Source: Piezodorus guildinii | Taxonomy: Eukaryota > Arthropoda > Insecta > Hemiptera > Pentatomidae | Direction: 5' to 3' | Assembly: GCA_023052935.1 (NCBI GenBank) | Contig: JAJSOM010000022.1 | Coordinates: 24,046-88,045, forward strand | DNA length: 64,000 nucleotides | Shown here: one piece after another, positions 33,677-43,325 of the stretch | Layout of the letters: each line of letters begins with the position of its first letter | Position numbering within the stretch: position 1 is the first letter of the stretch | Notes under the pieces: generated by a model | The model's input: only the letters and a program-made list of their open reading frames with translations | Database searches by the model: none | Told to the model about the DNA's origin: nothing | Position numbers and translations under genes: made by a program

Positions 33677-34232
33677 TTGGTTTGGTTTTTGTTTTATTTA
33701 TTGGCACAAAACATCTTGGTCATCAGTGCCAGATACACTCAGTATAAGATACACTTAGATATATAATACCTAACTCACTATAAGATACACGTTTTTTAAA
33801 AACAGACAATTATGGCTTTAGTTGAAATATTAAATAATAATATTAATTAAAATAAATAATGAACCAATATAACAAATGATAATAATACACTAAATAATAA
33901 TACACTAAAACAAATAATAATAATACAAAATGAACGAATACATTATGAACAAATAATAATACATAATAGACAATAATCATTTACATAATAAGTAATACAT
34001 CCATAATACATGAATACATACATACAGATAATACATAATTTACAAATAATACACTCATAGATAGTGCCGGATACGCTCATTTTAGAAAATTAATTTAGAC
34101 AAACTTTTTTTTTTTTTTTTTTTTTTTTCAATATTAAATAATAATATTGATTAAAACAGATAATAAGAATAAGAATAATCTATAATAAAAAATAAATACG
34201 ACAACGTTAGTAAAAAATAAACATATATCAAG
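33677..34232 (-). other. 3'UTR of the I-type LINE
   Basis: AT-rich, with many ATTATT and TACATAAT units between 33830 and 34080 and duplicated gtatcttatact words near 33735-33790. No coding sequence. Ends in an adenine-rich tail at the target duplication. Confidence 0.7.
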
Positions 34233-37200
34233 TTATATTAGTCTAGTGTAGAAGGGACATTCCTCGAACACATGGGTAATTGTTAGGATTTCCCTACAAT
34301 GCTGACATCTTGGGGGCAACTCTTTACATATTAAATGCCCATGTGTTAACCTTGTGTGCCCTATTCTCAAGCGGGCCAAGACCACCTCCTCCCTGCGGTT
34401 GCTGCGACTTGAGGTTTTCCAATACTTTACTTCTTTCTTAATGGTTTTCAATTTGCTTGGATAACTGTTTTTCCATGCTTCGTCCCATTTCTTCCATAAA
34501 TTTTCTATAAGAGGGCGTGCTAGCTCTGATGGTGTGAGCAGTGCCCTACCACGACCAGGGAGAGTGAGAGCCTCTTTAGCAGCCTTATCTGCCATTTCAT
34601 TCCCTCTTATCCCCATGTGACCTGGTATCCACACATAATTGATTATTTTCCCATTTTCAGCCATTACTTTGGTTAATTCCAGGATTCTTAAAATTCCTGG
34701 ATGACTGGAATGCATATTCTGTAGTGCTTTTAGAGCGCTCAATGAATCTGAGGCTATGGTGAAGTTCTCTATTGGGAGTGTTCTGGAATAATAAAGGGCC
34801 ATTGCGATCGCATTCACTTCAGCTGTATATACGGAACAATATTGATGTAGTTTCGACTTGTAGGTGCATTTTAATGCGACGAAAGCTGAGCCAGTGGATG
34901 AGTCTGATTTAGAACCATCTGTGAAAATTAAGTTGTGGCTGGGCAATGCGCTGATTATCTTCTCAAAGCGGTCTTTAAAATTTATTAATTTGGAATTTTG
35001 TTTACTATATTTAGCCAACTCAAGATATACATGGGGTTTCAGAAATGTCCATGGTGGTGTTTTGTTTTCTATGGATGTTATATTGATTAATTTTAACTCG
35101 TTAACAACGGACGACATTCTTTCTGCTAATGGTAAGGTTGGGTTGGTCTTTAGTTGAAATTTCGCCGAATATTTGGATTTAAAGATGTATACGTGAGCAG
35201 GGTGAGTAGCTTGTGTGATTAATTTTGTGATATAGTTTATGGCCAATTTATCGCGTCGGTAGGATAGTGGTGATAAGCCAGATTCTGCACAAAGACTTTG
35301 AGAAGGGCTGGTCCTGAAAGCTCCTGTAGCAATTCGTATGCCTGCATGGTGTACTACATCGAGTTTAGCCAGATTGTCCCTTTTTGCCGAGCCAAAGACA
35401 AAGCAGCCATACTCCATCTTTGTACATATTATTGATAAGTATATCTTGAGTAAAGTGATGCGATCTGCACCCCAACTTGTTCCAGTTAAGACTTTAAGTA
35501 TATTAAGTTTTTTTAAACATTTTTCTTTCAGAGATTTTATGTGATTTTCCCACGTAAGGCGTCTATCAAATTCCAATCCCAAGAATCTACAACTATTTAC
35601 GTAGGGTAAAGGGACGTTGTTAAGTAGGAGGTCTGGTAGGTCGGGGAGATTTCTTCTTCTACTGAAATACAAACATTTTGTTTTAGCTTCCGAAAACTTC
35701 AGTCCAGAGTTTTGTGACCACTCGTTTAATCGGTTTAATGAAGTTTGTAACTTATCTGTTATCGATAGCAAATCTTTGGATCGACAGAAGATTGCCAGAT
35801 CGTCTACAAACAGCATTGGTTTGACTCCACGAGGTAAATTGGTGGCCAGGTCACTGATTGCGAGAATGAAAAGCGTTGTGCTAAGAACGCAACCTTGTGG
35901 GACACCATTTCTTTGTTCATGTGGCATGGACAGCGAATTCCCTACTCGAACTTTGAAATAGCGATGGCTAAGAAATTTACAAATGAAGTTTGGCATGTTA
36001 CCTCGGAATCCTAGCGACATTAACTTTTTCAGGATTAAATTAATATTGGTTTTGTCGAATGCCTTGTGCATGTCAAAGAAAATAGCGATGGCTTGTTCAT
36101 CCTGAATAAATGTGTATTGGAGTTCCGCCTCCATTTGAACTAAATGATCCATTGTGGATCTACCTTTACGGAATCCACACTGAAAATTTTGTATGTAATT
36201 ATTGTTTTCCAGGATCCAGGTAAGTCTTTTATTTACCATTCGTTCAATAACTTTGCACAAGCAGCTGGTTAAGAAAATTGGCCTGTAGCTTGTAGGGTAT
36301 CTCTTATCTTGACCATTTTTCAAAATTGGAATCACCTCTGATTGGCGCCAGACGTCAGGAAAATCGGCAGTCTCCCAAATATGATTATAATAATTTAGTA
36401 GCCAGGTTAATGTGTTGTTCGGAAGGTGTTGAATCATGGAGTAGTTGATATTATCAGGGCCTGGTGAAGAACCCTTAACACTCTTTAACACAGTCTGAAG
36501 TTCCCACATCGTGAATGGCGTATTGTAGACCAAATTCGTATCTGAGGTTGAGAAGTCGAGATTCTCTGCACGCCCGCTAGCTGTCGGCTCATTATATATT
36601 TCTGAATAATAATCAGCAAAACTATTTCCTACTACTTCGGGATCGTCACACAATTTCTCATTTATTAATAATGTGTATACCGTTGGAGAACCTATTCCTT
36701 TGATCTTCCTAATTTTATTCCAAATTATATTAGCCGGAGTTGAAGAATTGATAGATTCTACAAAAGATTTCCATGAGTCCCTTTTATTACAGTTCAATGT
36801 TCTTCTACATATTGATCTTTGCTTTTTATATTCGATAAGGTTTGCAGGACTCATATTTTTTCTAAATTTATAAAAAGCTTTTCTGCGATTTTTTATTGCT
36901 TGTTTGCACTCTTTATTGAACCAAGGGACAGATGGTCGTTTGGAAAATCCTTTGGTTTTGGGTATGGAAGCTTCAGCGGCCAAGAGAATGACTTCTGTTA
37001 TGGCTTGGCATCCTCTATAAATGTCCAGATTATGTGCTGATTCTAGAGGGGAGCTTACTAAAGACGAAAATCTTGGCCAATCAGCTTTTTCAATTACCCA
37101 TCTTGGTTTCCTTTTGGATGTATAAAATGTGTTTGACAGTTTCAATTGTATAGGAAAGTGGTCGCTACCATAAAGTTCCGGTAGTACTGTCCAGTCTATG

Positions 37201-37706
37201 GTGTGGTATAGAGATGGGCTGCATAGAGAGAGATAAATTGCTGAAAAGGTGCCATAAGTGGAACTCAAGAAGGTTGGATCTCCTGTGTTTAAAGTTAGAA
37301 GATTGGTTGAATTTATAAACCTTTCGATCATTCGACCTCGTCCATTCATATCTTTACATCCCCAAAGTGGATTATGGCCGTTGAAGTCGCCAGTATAGAT
37401 GACTGGTTTAGGAAGCTGTTGGTGGATATTGATAAGATGTTCCATCTTTATTGCATTGTCTTGAGGAAGATATACATTACAAACCGTAAAACTAATGCCT
37501 AAGTGAATTCTGGCTGCTACAACTTGAAGAGGTGAATCTATTTCTATTTGTTGTGAATACACCGTTTTTTTAATAGCGAGAGCAACTCCCCTAAAAGCGC
37601 GTTCACTGTTATCATTGTCCTTTCTTAAAATTTCGAAGCCTTTTATCAAAAATATGTCTGAAGGTTTTAAGTGAGTTTCTTGGAGGCTTATACAGACCGG
37701 GTCCAT
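34233..37706 (-). CDS. I-type LINE ORF2: endonuclease, reverse transcriptase, RNase H
   Basis: 1157 codons without a stop. The AP-endonuclease domain (~1-215) shows SLQETHL, YTGDFNGHNPLWG and GSDHFPIQL. The RT (~430-720) shows SYRPIFLTSCLCKVIERM, CGFRKGRSTMDHL, FFDMHKAFD, NGVPQGCVLS and the catalytic box LFVDDLAIF (~residue 631; FVDD instead of the usual Y/FADD). RNase H (~925-1050) shows IFTDGSKSD, YTAEVNAIAMAL, ASDSLSALKAL and GNEMADKAAKEA, so all four acidic residues are present. A Cys/His motif follows (CQHC...HVFEECPF). The listed ATG is internal to the endonuclease: the conserved first ~20 residues would lie upstream, where the same frame has TAA at 37730-37728. ORF2 may therefore be disabled at its N-terminus. 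It is co-oriented with ORF1, 70 bp downstream. Confidence 0.85.
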   Translation of the reverse strand: MDPVCISLQETHLKPSDIFLIKGFEILRKDNDNSERAFRGVALAIKKTVYSQQIEIDSPLQVVAARIHLGISFTVCNVYLPQDNAIKMEHLINIHQQLPKPVIYTGDFNGHNPLWGCKDMNGRGRMIERFINSTNLLTLNTGDPTFLSSTYGTFSAIYLSLCSPSLYHTIDWTVLPELYGSDHFPIQLKLSNTFYTSKRKPRWVIEKADWPRFSSLVSSPLESAHNLDIYRGCQAITEVILLAAEASIPKTKGFSKRPSVPWFNKECKQAIKNRRKAFYKFRKNMSPANLIEYKKQRSICRRTLNCNKRDSWKSFVESINSSTPANIIWNKIRKIKGIGSPTVYTLLINEKLCDDPEVVGNSFADYYSEIYNEPTASGRAENLDFSTSDTNLVYNTPFTMWELQTVLKSVKGSSPGPDNINYSMIQHLPNNTLTWLLNYYNHIWETADFPDVWRQSEVIPILKNGQDKRYPTSYRPIFLTSCLCKVIERMVNKRLTWILENNNYIQNFQCGFRKGRSTMDHLVQMEAELQYTFIQDEQAIAIFFDMHKAFDKTNINLILKKLMSLGFRGNMPNFICKFLSHRYFKVRVGNSLSMPHEQRNGVPQGCVLSTTLFILAISDLATNLPRGVKPMLFVDDLAIFCRSKDLLSITDKLQTSLNRLNEWSQNSGLKFSEAKTKCLYFSRRRNLPDLPDLLLNNVPLPYVNSCRFLGLEFDRRLTWENHIKSLKEKCLKKLNILKVLTGTSWGADRITLLKIYLSIICTKMEYGCFVFGSAKRDNLAKLDVVHHAGIRIATGAFRTSPSQSLCAESGLSPLSYRRDKLAINYITKLITQATHPAHVYIFKSKYSAKFQLKTNPTLPLAERMSSVVNELKLINITSIENKTPPWTFLKPHVYLELAKYSKQNSKLINFKDRFEKIISALPSHNLIFTDGSKSDSSTGSAFVALKCTYKSKLHQYCSVYTAEVNAIAMALYYSRTLPIENFTIASDSLSALKALQNMHSSHPGILRILELTKVMAENGKIINYVWIPGHMGIRGNEMADKAAKEALTLPGRGRALLTPSELARPLIENLWKKWDEAWKNSYPSKLKTIKKEVKYWKTSSRSNRREEVVLARLRIGHTRLTHGHLICKELPPRCQHCREILTITHVFEECPFYTRLI

Positions 37707-37776
37707 GTCTCTGAGTAATATTTTTTTTTAAAGAAGAGGTAGAGTACGTTTATTAACGTTTAATAACTGGATCTTA

Positions 37777-39165
37777 TCATTGACATTGTTTATTCTTGTT
37801 TTCTTTGGACTTCGGTTGATCCTTCTTATTCATTTTCTTGTATATTACTTTTTTATACTGTTGGTCGTCAACTTTATCCTCACACGAAATGTTTTCTGAG
37901 GTATCTTCATCAGACGTTGTTGAAGTGGAGGCTGTGGATGTTGTTGATTGAGCAATAGGAGGCTGAAAGGAAGATGAAAGTATTCTTTCCGTCCTTGTTA
38001 CACTTCTAGTTCGAACAGGCAGATGATTGGGAGTGAGCGCAAGATGGTTAACAGAGGTGATAGGAGTTGCCAGATTTGGCAGGGAGTTGACAGAAGAGGG
38101 GGATGGGTAGGGTGTAGGAAGAGGTGCAGGGGACAGGGTAGAGGCAATGGTATTATCCATTCTGATTTCTGATTCCGTAATATGCATTACTGCCGTTTGG
38201 GTACTATCCTCAGTTGACATTTCGAGCGTTTCTCCAGATGAAGATAAAAGGTTAACCTGAGTTCCTATTTCTTTTGTTTCGACGGGTTTAGTGTTTTTCT
38301 TAGCGGATTCTGCAAAAGATATGTTAGAACGGGTTGGATTTCTTTGTTTATAAATGTTTTTTGCTTCGTTAAATGATATTTTTAGAGAAAATTTAATATT
38401 TTTGATCTCCTTATGTAACAGAAATTCCCGGCAATTACGATTTAGCGCATTGTGCGGGCCTCCACAATTTACACATTTTGGATCCAAGCCACACCTTACA
38501 TTTTCTCCATGTTTGGCCTGTCCGCACTGAATGCATACGGCTGCTTTTTTGCATAGTGCTGTTGGATGAGAAAAGCCGAGACATTTGAAGCATCGTGTCG
38601 GATTAGGGATGTATGGCTGGACCTTGATCGTTTCATATCCGATCTTTATATTATCTGGTAGATTAGGCGTTGGGAATGTGATAATGTATGAGTTAGTATT
38701 TATTTCTGTTCCGCCTTTTTTAATTTTAATTCGAACAATGTTTTTTATCACTGAACCTAATTCTTGCATTATTTCTTCTATTTCAAGGTATTGGAAATCG
38801 AAGCATCTGATGACGCCTTTAGAATAATTTAAGGTTTTATGGGGGACGACTTGTATCGGAAATTGTCCTCCAAAATCCATGCATTGTAGTAAAACTTCGG
38901 ATTGTTGTCGTCTTGCTGTTTCTACCAATAGTGTCCCGTCTCTTAATTTCTTGACTTTTTTCACATCTCCAACTAATCCTGAGATGAATTTGTTAATAAA
39001 AAAAGGGGAGATCTTCCGGAAGCTCTCTTGGTCTGTTCTTTTGATTATTAAGTATGTAGGGATAATTTGAATGTTAGATTGGGCAATGATTTTTTCGGTT
39101 GAATTTTTAACTCGGGGTCGAGAACGTTTAATGGTGCTAATGGGGTCAGGCGATTGGTCTCCCAT
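37777..39165 (-). CDS. I-type LINE ORF1: gag-like RNA-binding protein
   Basis: 462 aa, intact. Residues ~190-250 hold three CCHC zinc knuckles: CFKCLGFSHPTALC, CIQCGQAKHGENVRC and CVNCGGPHNALNRNC. This is the arrangement of I/Jockey-group ORF1 proteins, which coat element RNA to form the ribonucleoprotein. The N-terminal part (~40-170) resembles an RRM-like region; the C-terminus is Ser/Thr/Pro-rich, then Lys-rich (KKMNKKDQPKSKENKNK). The stop TGA overlaps an ATG, but that ATG leads to only six codons before a stop. Confidence 0.9.
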   Translation of the reverse strand: MGDQSPDPISTIKRSRPRVKNSTEKIIAQSNIQIIPTYLIIKRTDQESFRKISPFFINKFISGLVGDVKKVKKLRDGTLLVETARRQQSEVLLQCMDFGGQFPIQVVPHKTLNYSKGVIRCFDFQYLEIEEIMQELGSVIKNIVRIKIKKGGTEINTNSYIITFPTPNLPDNIKIGYETIKVQPYIPNPTRCFKCLGFSHPTALCKKAAVCIQCGQAKHGENVRCGLDPKCVNCGGPHNALNRNCREFLLHKEIKNIKFSLKISFNEAKNIYKQRNPTRSNISFAESAKKNTKPVETKEIGTQVNLLSSSGETLEMSTEDSTQTAVMHITESEIRMDNTIASTLSPAPLPTPYPSPSSVNSLPNLATPITSVNHLALTPNHLPVRTRSVTRTERILSSSFQPPIAQSTTSTASTSTTSDEDTSENISCEDKVDDQQYKKVIYKKMNKKDQPKSKENKNKQCQ

Positions 39166-39868
39166 TTTAATAATTTATTGCAATAAGAAACTCAGGAACG
39201 ACTGACTAATTTTATAACTGAATATAAAAAACTAACGTAACTTAAAAATGACCATTGACCTAAGTTGATAATATAGAGTAGCGATCACAATATATGTATA
39301 GTATAAATTAATAAAATGCAAAGAATCAACAATAATTATTTAAACTAAACTAAACAAACAATAATTATTAAAGATTAACTAGACAATAATTATTTAAACT
39401 AGACAAGTAAATTAAATTAATCCATGAAAGTACTTAGAGACTAAGATTAAGTTGGATTGATTTAGAGCAGAAGCAGTTAAATTCAAGAAAAAACACTAGA
39501 AGGTAATAAATATATCAATACTAACTAAATAAATACTAATACTAAATACATCTATAAATAAAATGTAAAGTCAGATATAATATGAACTTGAGACAGAAAA
39601 GAAAATTAACTTAATTAAAGTAACAAATTTAACTTTAGTTGATATAAACAAATAAAAAAAAGTAATCAAACTGTAAGCATAGTAATAATAAAACAAGAAG
39701 TAAGTTCTATAGAAATTTTCAATAATAACAATCCAAAAGGGCTTATCTGGAGCAGGATAGCATCCGCTGTCGGCGCGGCTTCTGAAGATTGTTGTCCCAC
39801 TATCAAAGATGCCGATACTTCAAAGACAACACACCGCGATGTGAACGCTACGGAAGCTGACTCAAGAC
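39166..39868 (-). other. 5'UTR of the I-type LINE
   Basis: AT-rich and repetitive (aaactaaactaaac, tactaa units) towards ORF1. The first ~150 bases (39868-39730 on the minus strand) are more GC-rich (gcttccgtagcgttcacatc), as expected for an internal pol II promoter of a full-length LINE. No promoter motif is certain. Confidence 0.5.
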
Positions 39869-39900
39869 TGAAGTTTCTTACTTGAAGCCATAGTTGAGTA

Positions 39901-39915
39901 GACTTTTATTCAATT
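39901..39915 (-). promoter_or_regulatory. Candidate self-priming primer-binding site of the Gypsy element
   Basis: The 15 bases abutting the 5' LTR (gacttttattcaatt on the plus strand) are complementary to aattgaataaaaagtc at 40040-40055 inside the same LTR, with 12 contiguous pairs and then one bulge. No TGG-type tRNA-binding start is seen at this position. Tf1 and related Ty3/Gypsy elements prime with the 5' end of their own RNA; by analogy this could be such a site. Confidence 0.4.
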
Positions 39916-40183
39916 TGTAATTCTTAAAGAGAGTAGACTTTAGACGATTCTAAAATAGTAGTTTATTATTGATAACAATATACAAAAGTAGATACATACA
40001 AACAGAATGAACATATAAACAACTTACCTAAAATAGTAGAATTGAATAAAAAGTCCCTTTCTACTCTATCTAGAAGCTAACAGTCAGAGATCACATGAAA
40101 CCTACCCAATCTTTAAAAACACTGGGATCTACTTTGTCACTATGGCGACACTATCTACAACTAAATTATGATTATAATTTACA
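39916..40183 (-). repeat. Gypsy 5' LTR
   Basis: 268 bp, TGTAA...TTACA. Nearly identical to 29136-29411, implying recent insertion. On the minus strand it contains AATAAA (caataataaac) near 39958-39968 as a likely poly-A signal. Confidence 0.9.
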
Positions 40184-40197
40184 TATATATATATATG

Positions 40198-40263
<66 letters not shown>
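40184..40263. repeat. (TA)n tract, right target of the Gypsy element
   Basis: TA repeat with a tgtatgta interruption, continuing the target microsatellite. Confidence 0.9.
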
Positions 40264-40266
<3 letters not shown>

Positions 40267-40446
40267 TATTTAAAAAATACTAATAGTATTCTTAATAGTA
40301 TTGTTATTTATATTGATGGAAACAAGAGTTTTGTTCCTTGATTTTGACTTAAGAACTTTTACTCTTAATTCAGCTGTTTTTTTTTTTTTTCGTTAGAACT
40401 AACATTTTACAGTTTTATTTACGTTGAAAAGTAGAAACACCATCCG

Positions 40447-40521
40447 GGATCACTTGTAGCTGGGTGGCTTAGCGCCGATTAGCCATAGTAGCATAAAGTG
40501 ACGTTAAACAAATAAACAAAC
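40447..40521 (+). mobile_element. SINE S1 with internal deletion
   Basis: The head gggatcacttgtagctgggtgg (A box) joins directly to the tail gattagccatagtagcataa and gtgacgttaaacaaataaac. The B box and about 195 bp of body are missing. Confidence 0.75.
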
Positions 40522-41484
40522 AGAACACCATACACACGTGCCAAGATGACATCATCCACACTCCCTGAATAAGAAACACGTGTCGTGAGTTAATTGATAA
40601 CTAGGAGGCGGTGCACTCATAAAATCGTACACTAATGAGTACTTAAGCTGACTAGCTCTTTGGGTTTAATTGACCAATTAGTCATTTAGGAGTTGGGTCA
40701 TTGTCCTAATGCCTATCCCATTTAGGTGTCATGCTATGCGTGTTGACGGCTTCTTAAACGAAACCCTAAACGCGCGGATATTGTTCTGAAATTTATGATG
40801 ATAGTTCGGGTATGGCCTTCGTTTTGAACCCAGTCATTATCCCAGTGAGGATTGCTTTTAGCAGTAATTTACTATATTGATTGATCTACAATTTCGATGG
40901 GCCGTACAGCGTTAATGATCACGTCTAATGCCATCGTCAACAGAAATGATTGAATACAATTTGAACCTGATGGTTCCAAGACTAAATTTCTCTATACATA
41001 CACAATCAGAGGGATGTGAAATAGCTCTGGCTTTTCAGTGGATAAATGGGGTAAAAAAAAATAATAAAAAGGATTTTTTTGTAACTAAATATTTGTATTA
41101 TTATTTCTTTAATATAATAAACAATTAATACTCAAACTATAGTCCATTGTGACCTACCGTAATAAGCTATTTGCTAACCAATTGTCCGATCCCAAGGTGA
41201 TACCGTACCATTCTCTTGGACCGCAATTTCAACTTAGAATATCAATTTTTCCCTTGAAGACAATATTCTATGGATTAAAATAAAAGTAACCGATGGTGCG
41301 AGGACTGGAATATATGGTGGATGAGACAGGAGTTCGAACACATTGAGGTTCCTTAAACTTTTCTTTGGTTAGGGGTGAACTGAGAGGATGAACATTAACA
41401 TGTTGGAATAAGTATCTTTTTCGGTTGCAGGATAACGCTCCGACAACTTCGGGTATAAGATAATTAACTCATTAAATTTAATGT
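40522..41484. other. Intergenic, nothing recognised
   Basis: Moderately AT-rich with no assignable frame or repeat. The region 40530-40900 is less AT-rich than most gaps here. Confidence 0.4.
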
Positions 41485-41880
41485 TTAAAAAAAAAAATAT
41501 ATATATATATATATTTATTGACATATATTAGAATTTGTTTCTAAATGAACAGTACTAATAGTGATATGAGACCATTCGTACAATATATACAGAAAAAAAT
41601 TACAAAGTCAAATTACATAAAACATAATATATATCCAAAAAACAAAACAAAACAACAACCTATAATTGAGATAATTACAAAGTGAGAAATAAATTAACAT
41701 CATACGCACAATCATAACTATATAGAATATTTACAATCTGCTAAATAAACCCTAGACTGGGCTTTTTCCTCTCCTTGTAGAGAGAAAAGTGGAATCCAAG
41801 AAATTCCAGCGCCTCTCAGCCGCTTCACTATTGTGACCCAGTGAAGGCGGCTGAGCTAGGGCGCAATATTCAATATAAAA
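41485..41880 (-). pseudogene. LINE 3' end with C-terminal coding relic
   Basis: On the minus strand a short frame (41876-41750) reads LAQPPSLGHNSEAAERRWNF, then STFLSTRRGK and a stop. The 3'UTR matches 3480-3575 (tctcatatcac, gttcattta-gaaacaaatt). This looks like the end of a LINE ORF2 and its 3'UTR. The clade is uncertain. Confidence 0.45.
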
Positions 41881-42039
41881 TTAATAAAAATATGTCTCGG
41901 TTCAAGCCTAAATAAAAATCGTTTTATATTAAAACAACTTAAGAAATAAGGTGGGTTATTACATTTCTTTTAAGAATACTATTTTAATCAATAACTGTTA
42001 TCAATTATTGTTTATCTTACAAGGTGAAGATATATTTTT

Positions 42040-42929
42040 ACTTTCACTTACTATATATAGTAAGGGGAAGTATTGTGATCGTGAAAATTTTCTAATTCCA
42101 GTTTTCAACGGAAATACATGTTTTAGGGTCCCCTGAGTCCAAATAACCAAGTCCCGCAAGTGTGTGTGTGTGTGTGTGGTAACTCCCGGGCGGAAACGGT
42201 AAGTCCTATGAAACTGAAATTTCATATTTAAGATAACTATACGCCCGAGAAGTGACAAAACTTTTTTCATCAAAATGAGCCTACCAGAAGAGGCACTTTA
42301 TACCATGCATTTTGCACCTTTTTTCGATTTTCTCAAAAACGGTTCCTACGATTTTGATTAAACTCGCTATATCGATGTAAAATTTAATGGGCTTTAATAT
42401 AATGTAGGTTTTATTTAGATAAAAATGGTCTGACAGGACTTAAATGCCGATATTTTAAATTTTCTTCCCCTAAAGTGCCTTTAATTTTATAAATTCAATA
42501 ATAATAACTAGATTATCTTGTTAACGCTAATGAAAAATAGGTAAATATATAAATTGAATAAATTCGATACCCAACTAAAGGAGAAAACAGAAAAAATATT
42601 TTTTAAATGCAATTTTTTCGTTTTTGAACATAAGAGCAGTAATATACATGTATGATATACCGTTGGAAAGCTAAAGATTTTAGAAAAAATGTCATCTCAT
42701 ACACAAGCTTATAGAAATTAATAGAGAGTGATGAGAAGAAGATAAAACTAACTGATTATTTTAGATAATAATATAATAGATTTTTTAATAAAACACATGT
42801 TTCTATATAAATTCAATTTGATTAATTCCTTAATAGTTTCACGTATTTTTATCTCTAACTGTATTTGAAAATTTTTTCATTGATTTTAAAAATCGAGGTA
42901 AGTGAAAGTCGTGTGTTGCCCGCACCAGA
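42040..42929 (-). mobile_element. Helentron-like element H1, full-length (unit 1)
   Basis: 890 bp. The left end is actttcacttac overlapping ttactatatatagtaa. The right end has gtaagtgaaagt followed by cgtgtgttgcccgcaccaga. (GT)n lies at 42161-42178. T runs lie on both sides. A short conserved minus frame (42273-42001) with KFSRSQYFPLLYIVSESK runs through the palindromic end. In this family it recurs but lacks any known domain, so coding is doubtful. Confidence 0.65.
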
Positions 42930-43084
42930 TTTTTTTAATATCCCTTCCTTATCTCACTCTCATGCACCTTGGTAAAAATTGTATTTAGTTGTCGAGGCGC
43001 TAGCCTGCAAGCTCGGGTATAATCTCTCCATTCGATTTAAGAATTCATATAGCATCCATTTGGAACACCTTCGAAATTAAAAAA

Positions 43085-43325
43085 AAAAATAATTAAAACG
43101 AATTTTATTTCAAATTGCTTCTTTGCAGCAACTGAAAAAGACGTTTTACCGCGATTTAACCATTGCGGGTATCCGGATTACGTTAGTAAACCCAATTTTC
43201 ATCACACGTGACAATCTTCTTGTAAAATCTCATAACAGAACGGTTTTTCAGTAAATTTTCACAAATTTGTAACCTATAGACTGATTCATGAGGAATGAGT
43301 TCGTGAGAAACCAGTTTATTTATAA
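43085..43325 (-). pseudogene. mariner-type transposase remnant (unit 1)
   Basis: On the minus strand KKIVTCDENWVY then NPDTRNG corresponds to the mariner motif IVTCDEKW around the first catalytic Asp, preceded by SHELIPHESVYRLQICENLL (compare the WVPHELTE region). It has stops and no terminal repeats that I can see. It keeps the region deleted from the other mariners here, so it comes from a different lineage or copy. Confidence 0.6.

Larger units (their letters stand above)
33666..39879 (-). mobile_element. I-clade LINE inserted in the Gypsy gag
   Basis: The 11-mer tgaagtttctt flanks the element at 33666-33676 and 39869-39879, so the LINE is 33677-39868 (6192 bp). It has a 5'UTR (39868 to ~39166), ORF1, ORF2 with endonuclease, RT and RNase H, and a long 3'UTR (34232-33677). 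The 3'UTR ends with gatgaccaagatgttttgtg and an AATAAATAAAAC tail. APE-RT-RNase H together with a CCHC ORF1 places it in the I group. A poly-A run (plus-strand T, 34107-34128) inside the 3'UTR may be an older tail or a length polymorphism. Confidence 0.85.

Noticed and set aside
33830..34080. CRISPR-like or satellite array
   Set aside because: ATTATT/TACATAAT units are irregular in length and belong to the LINE 3'UTR.
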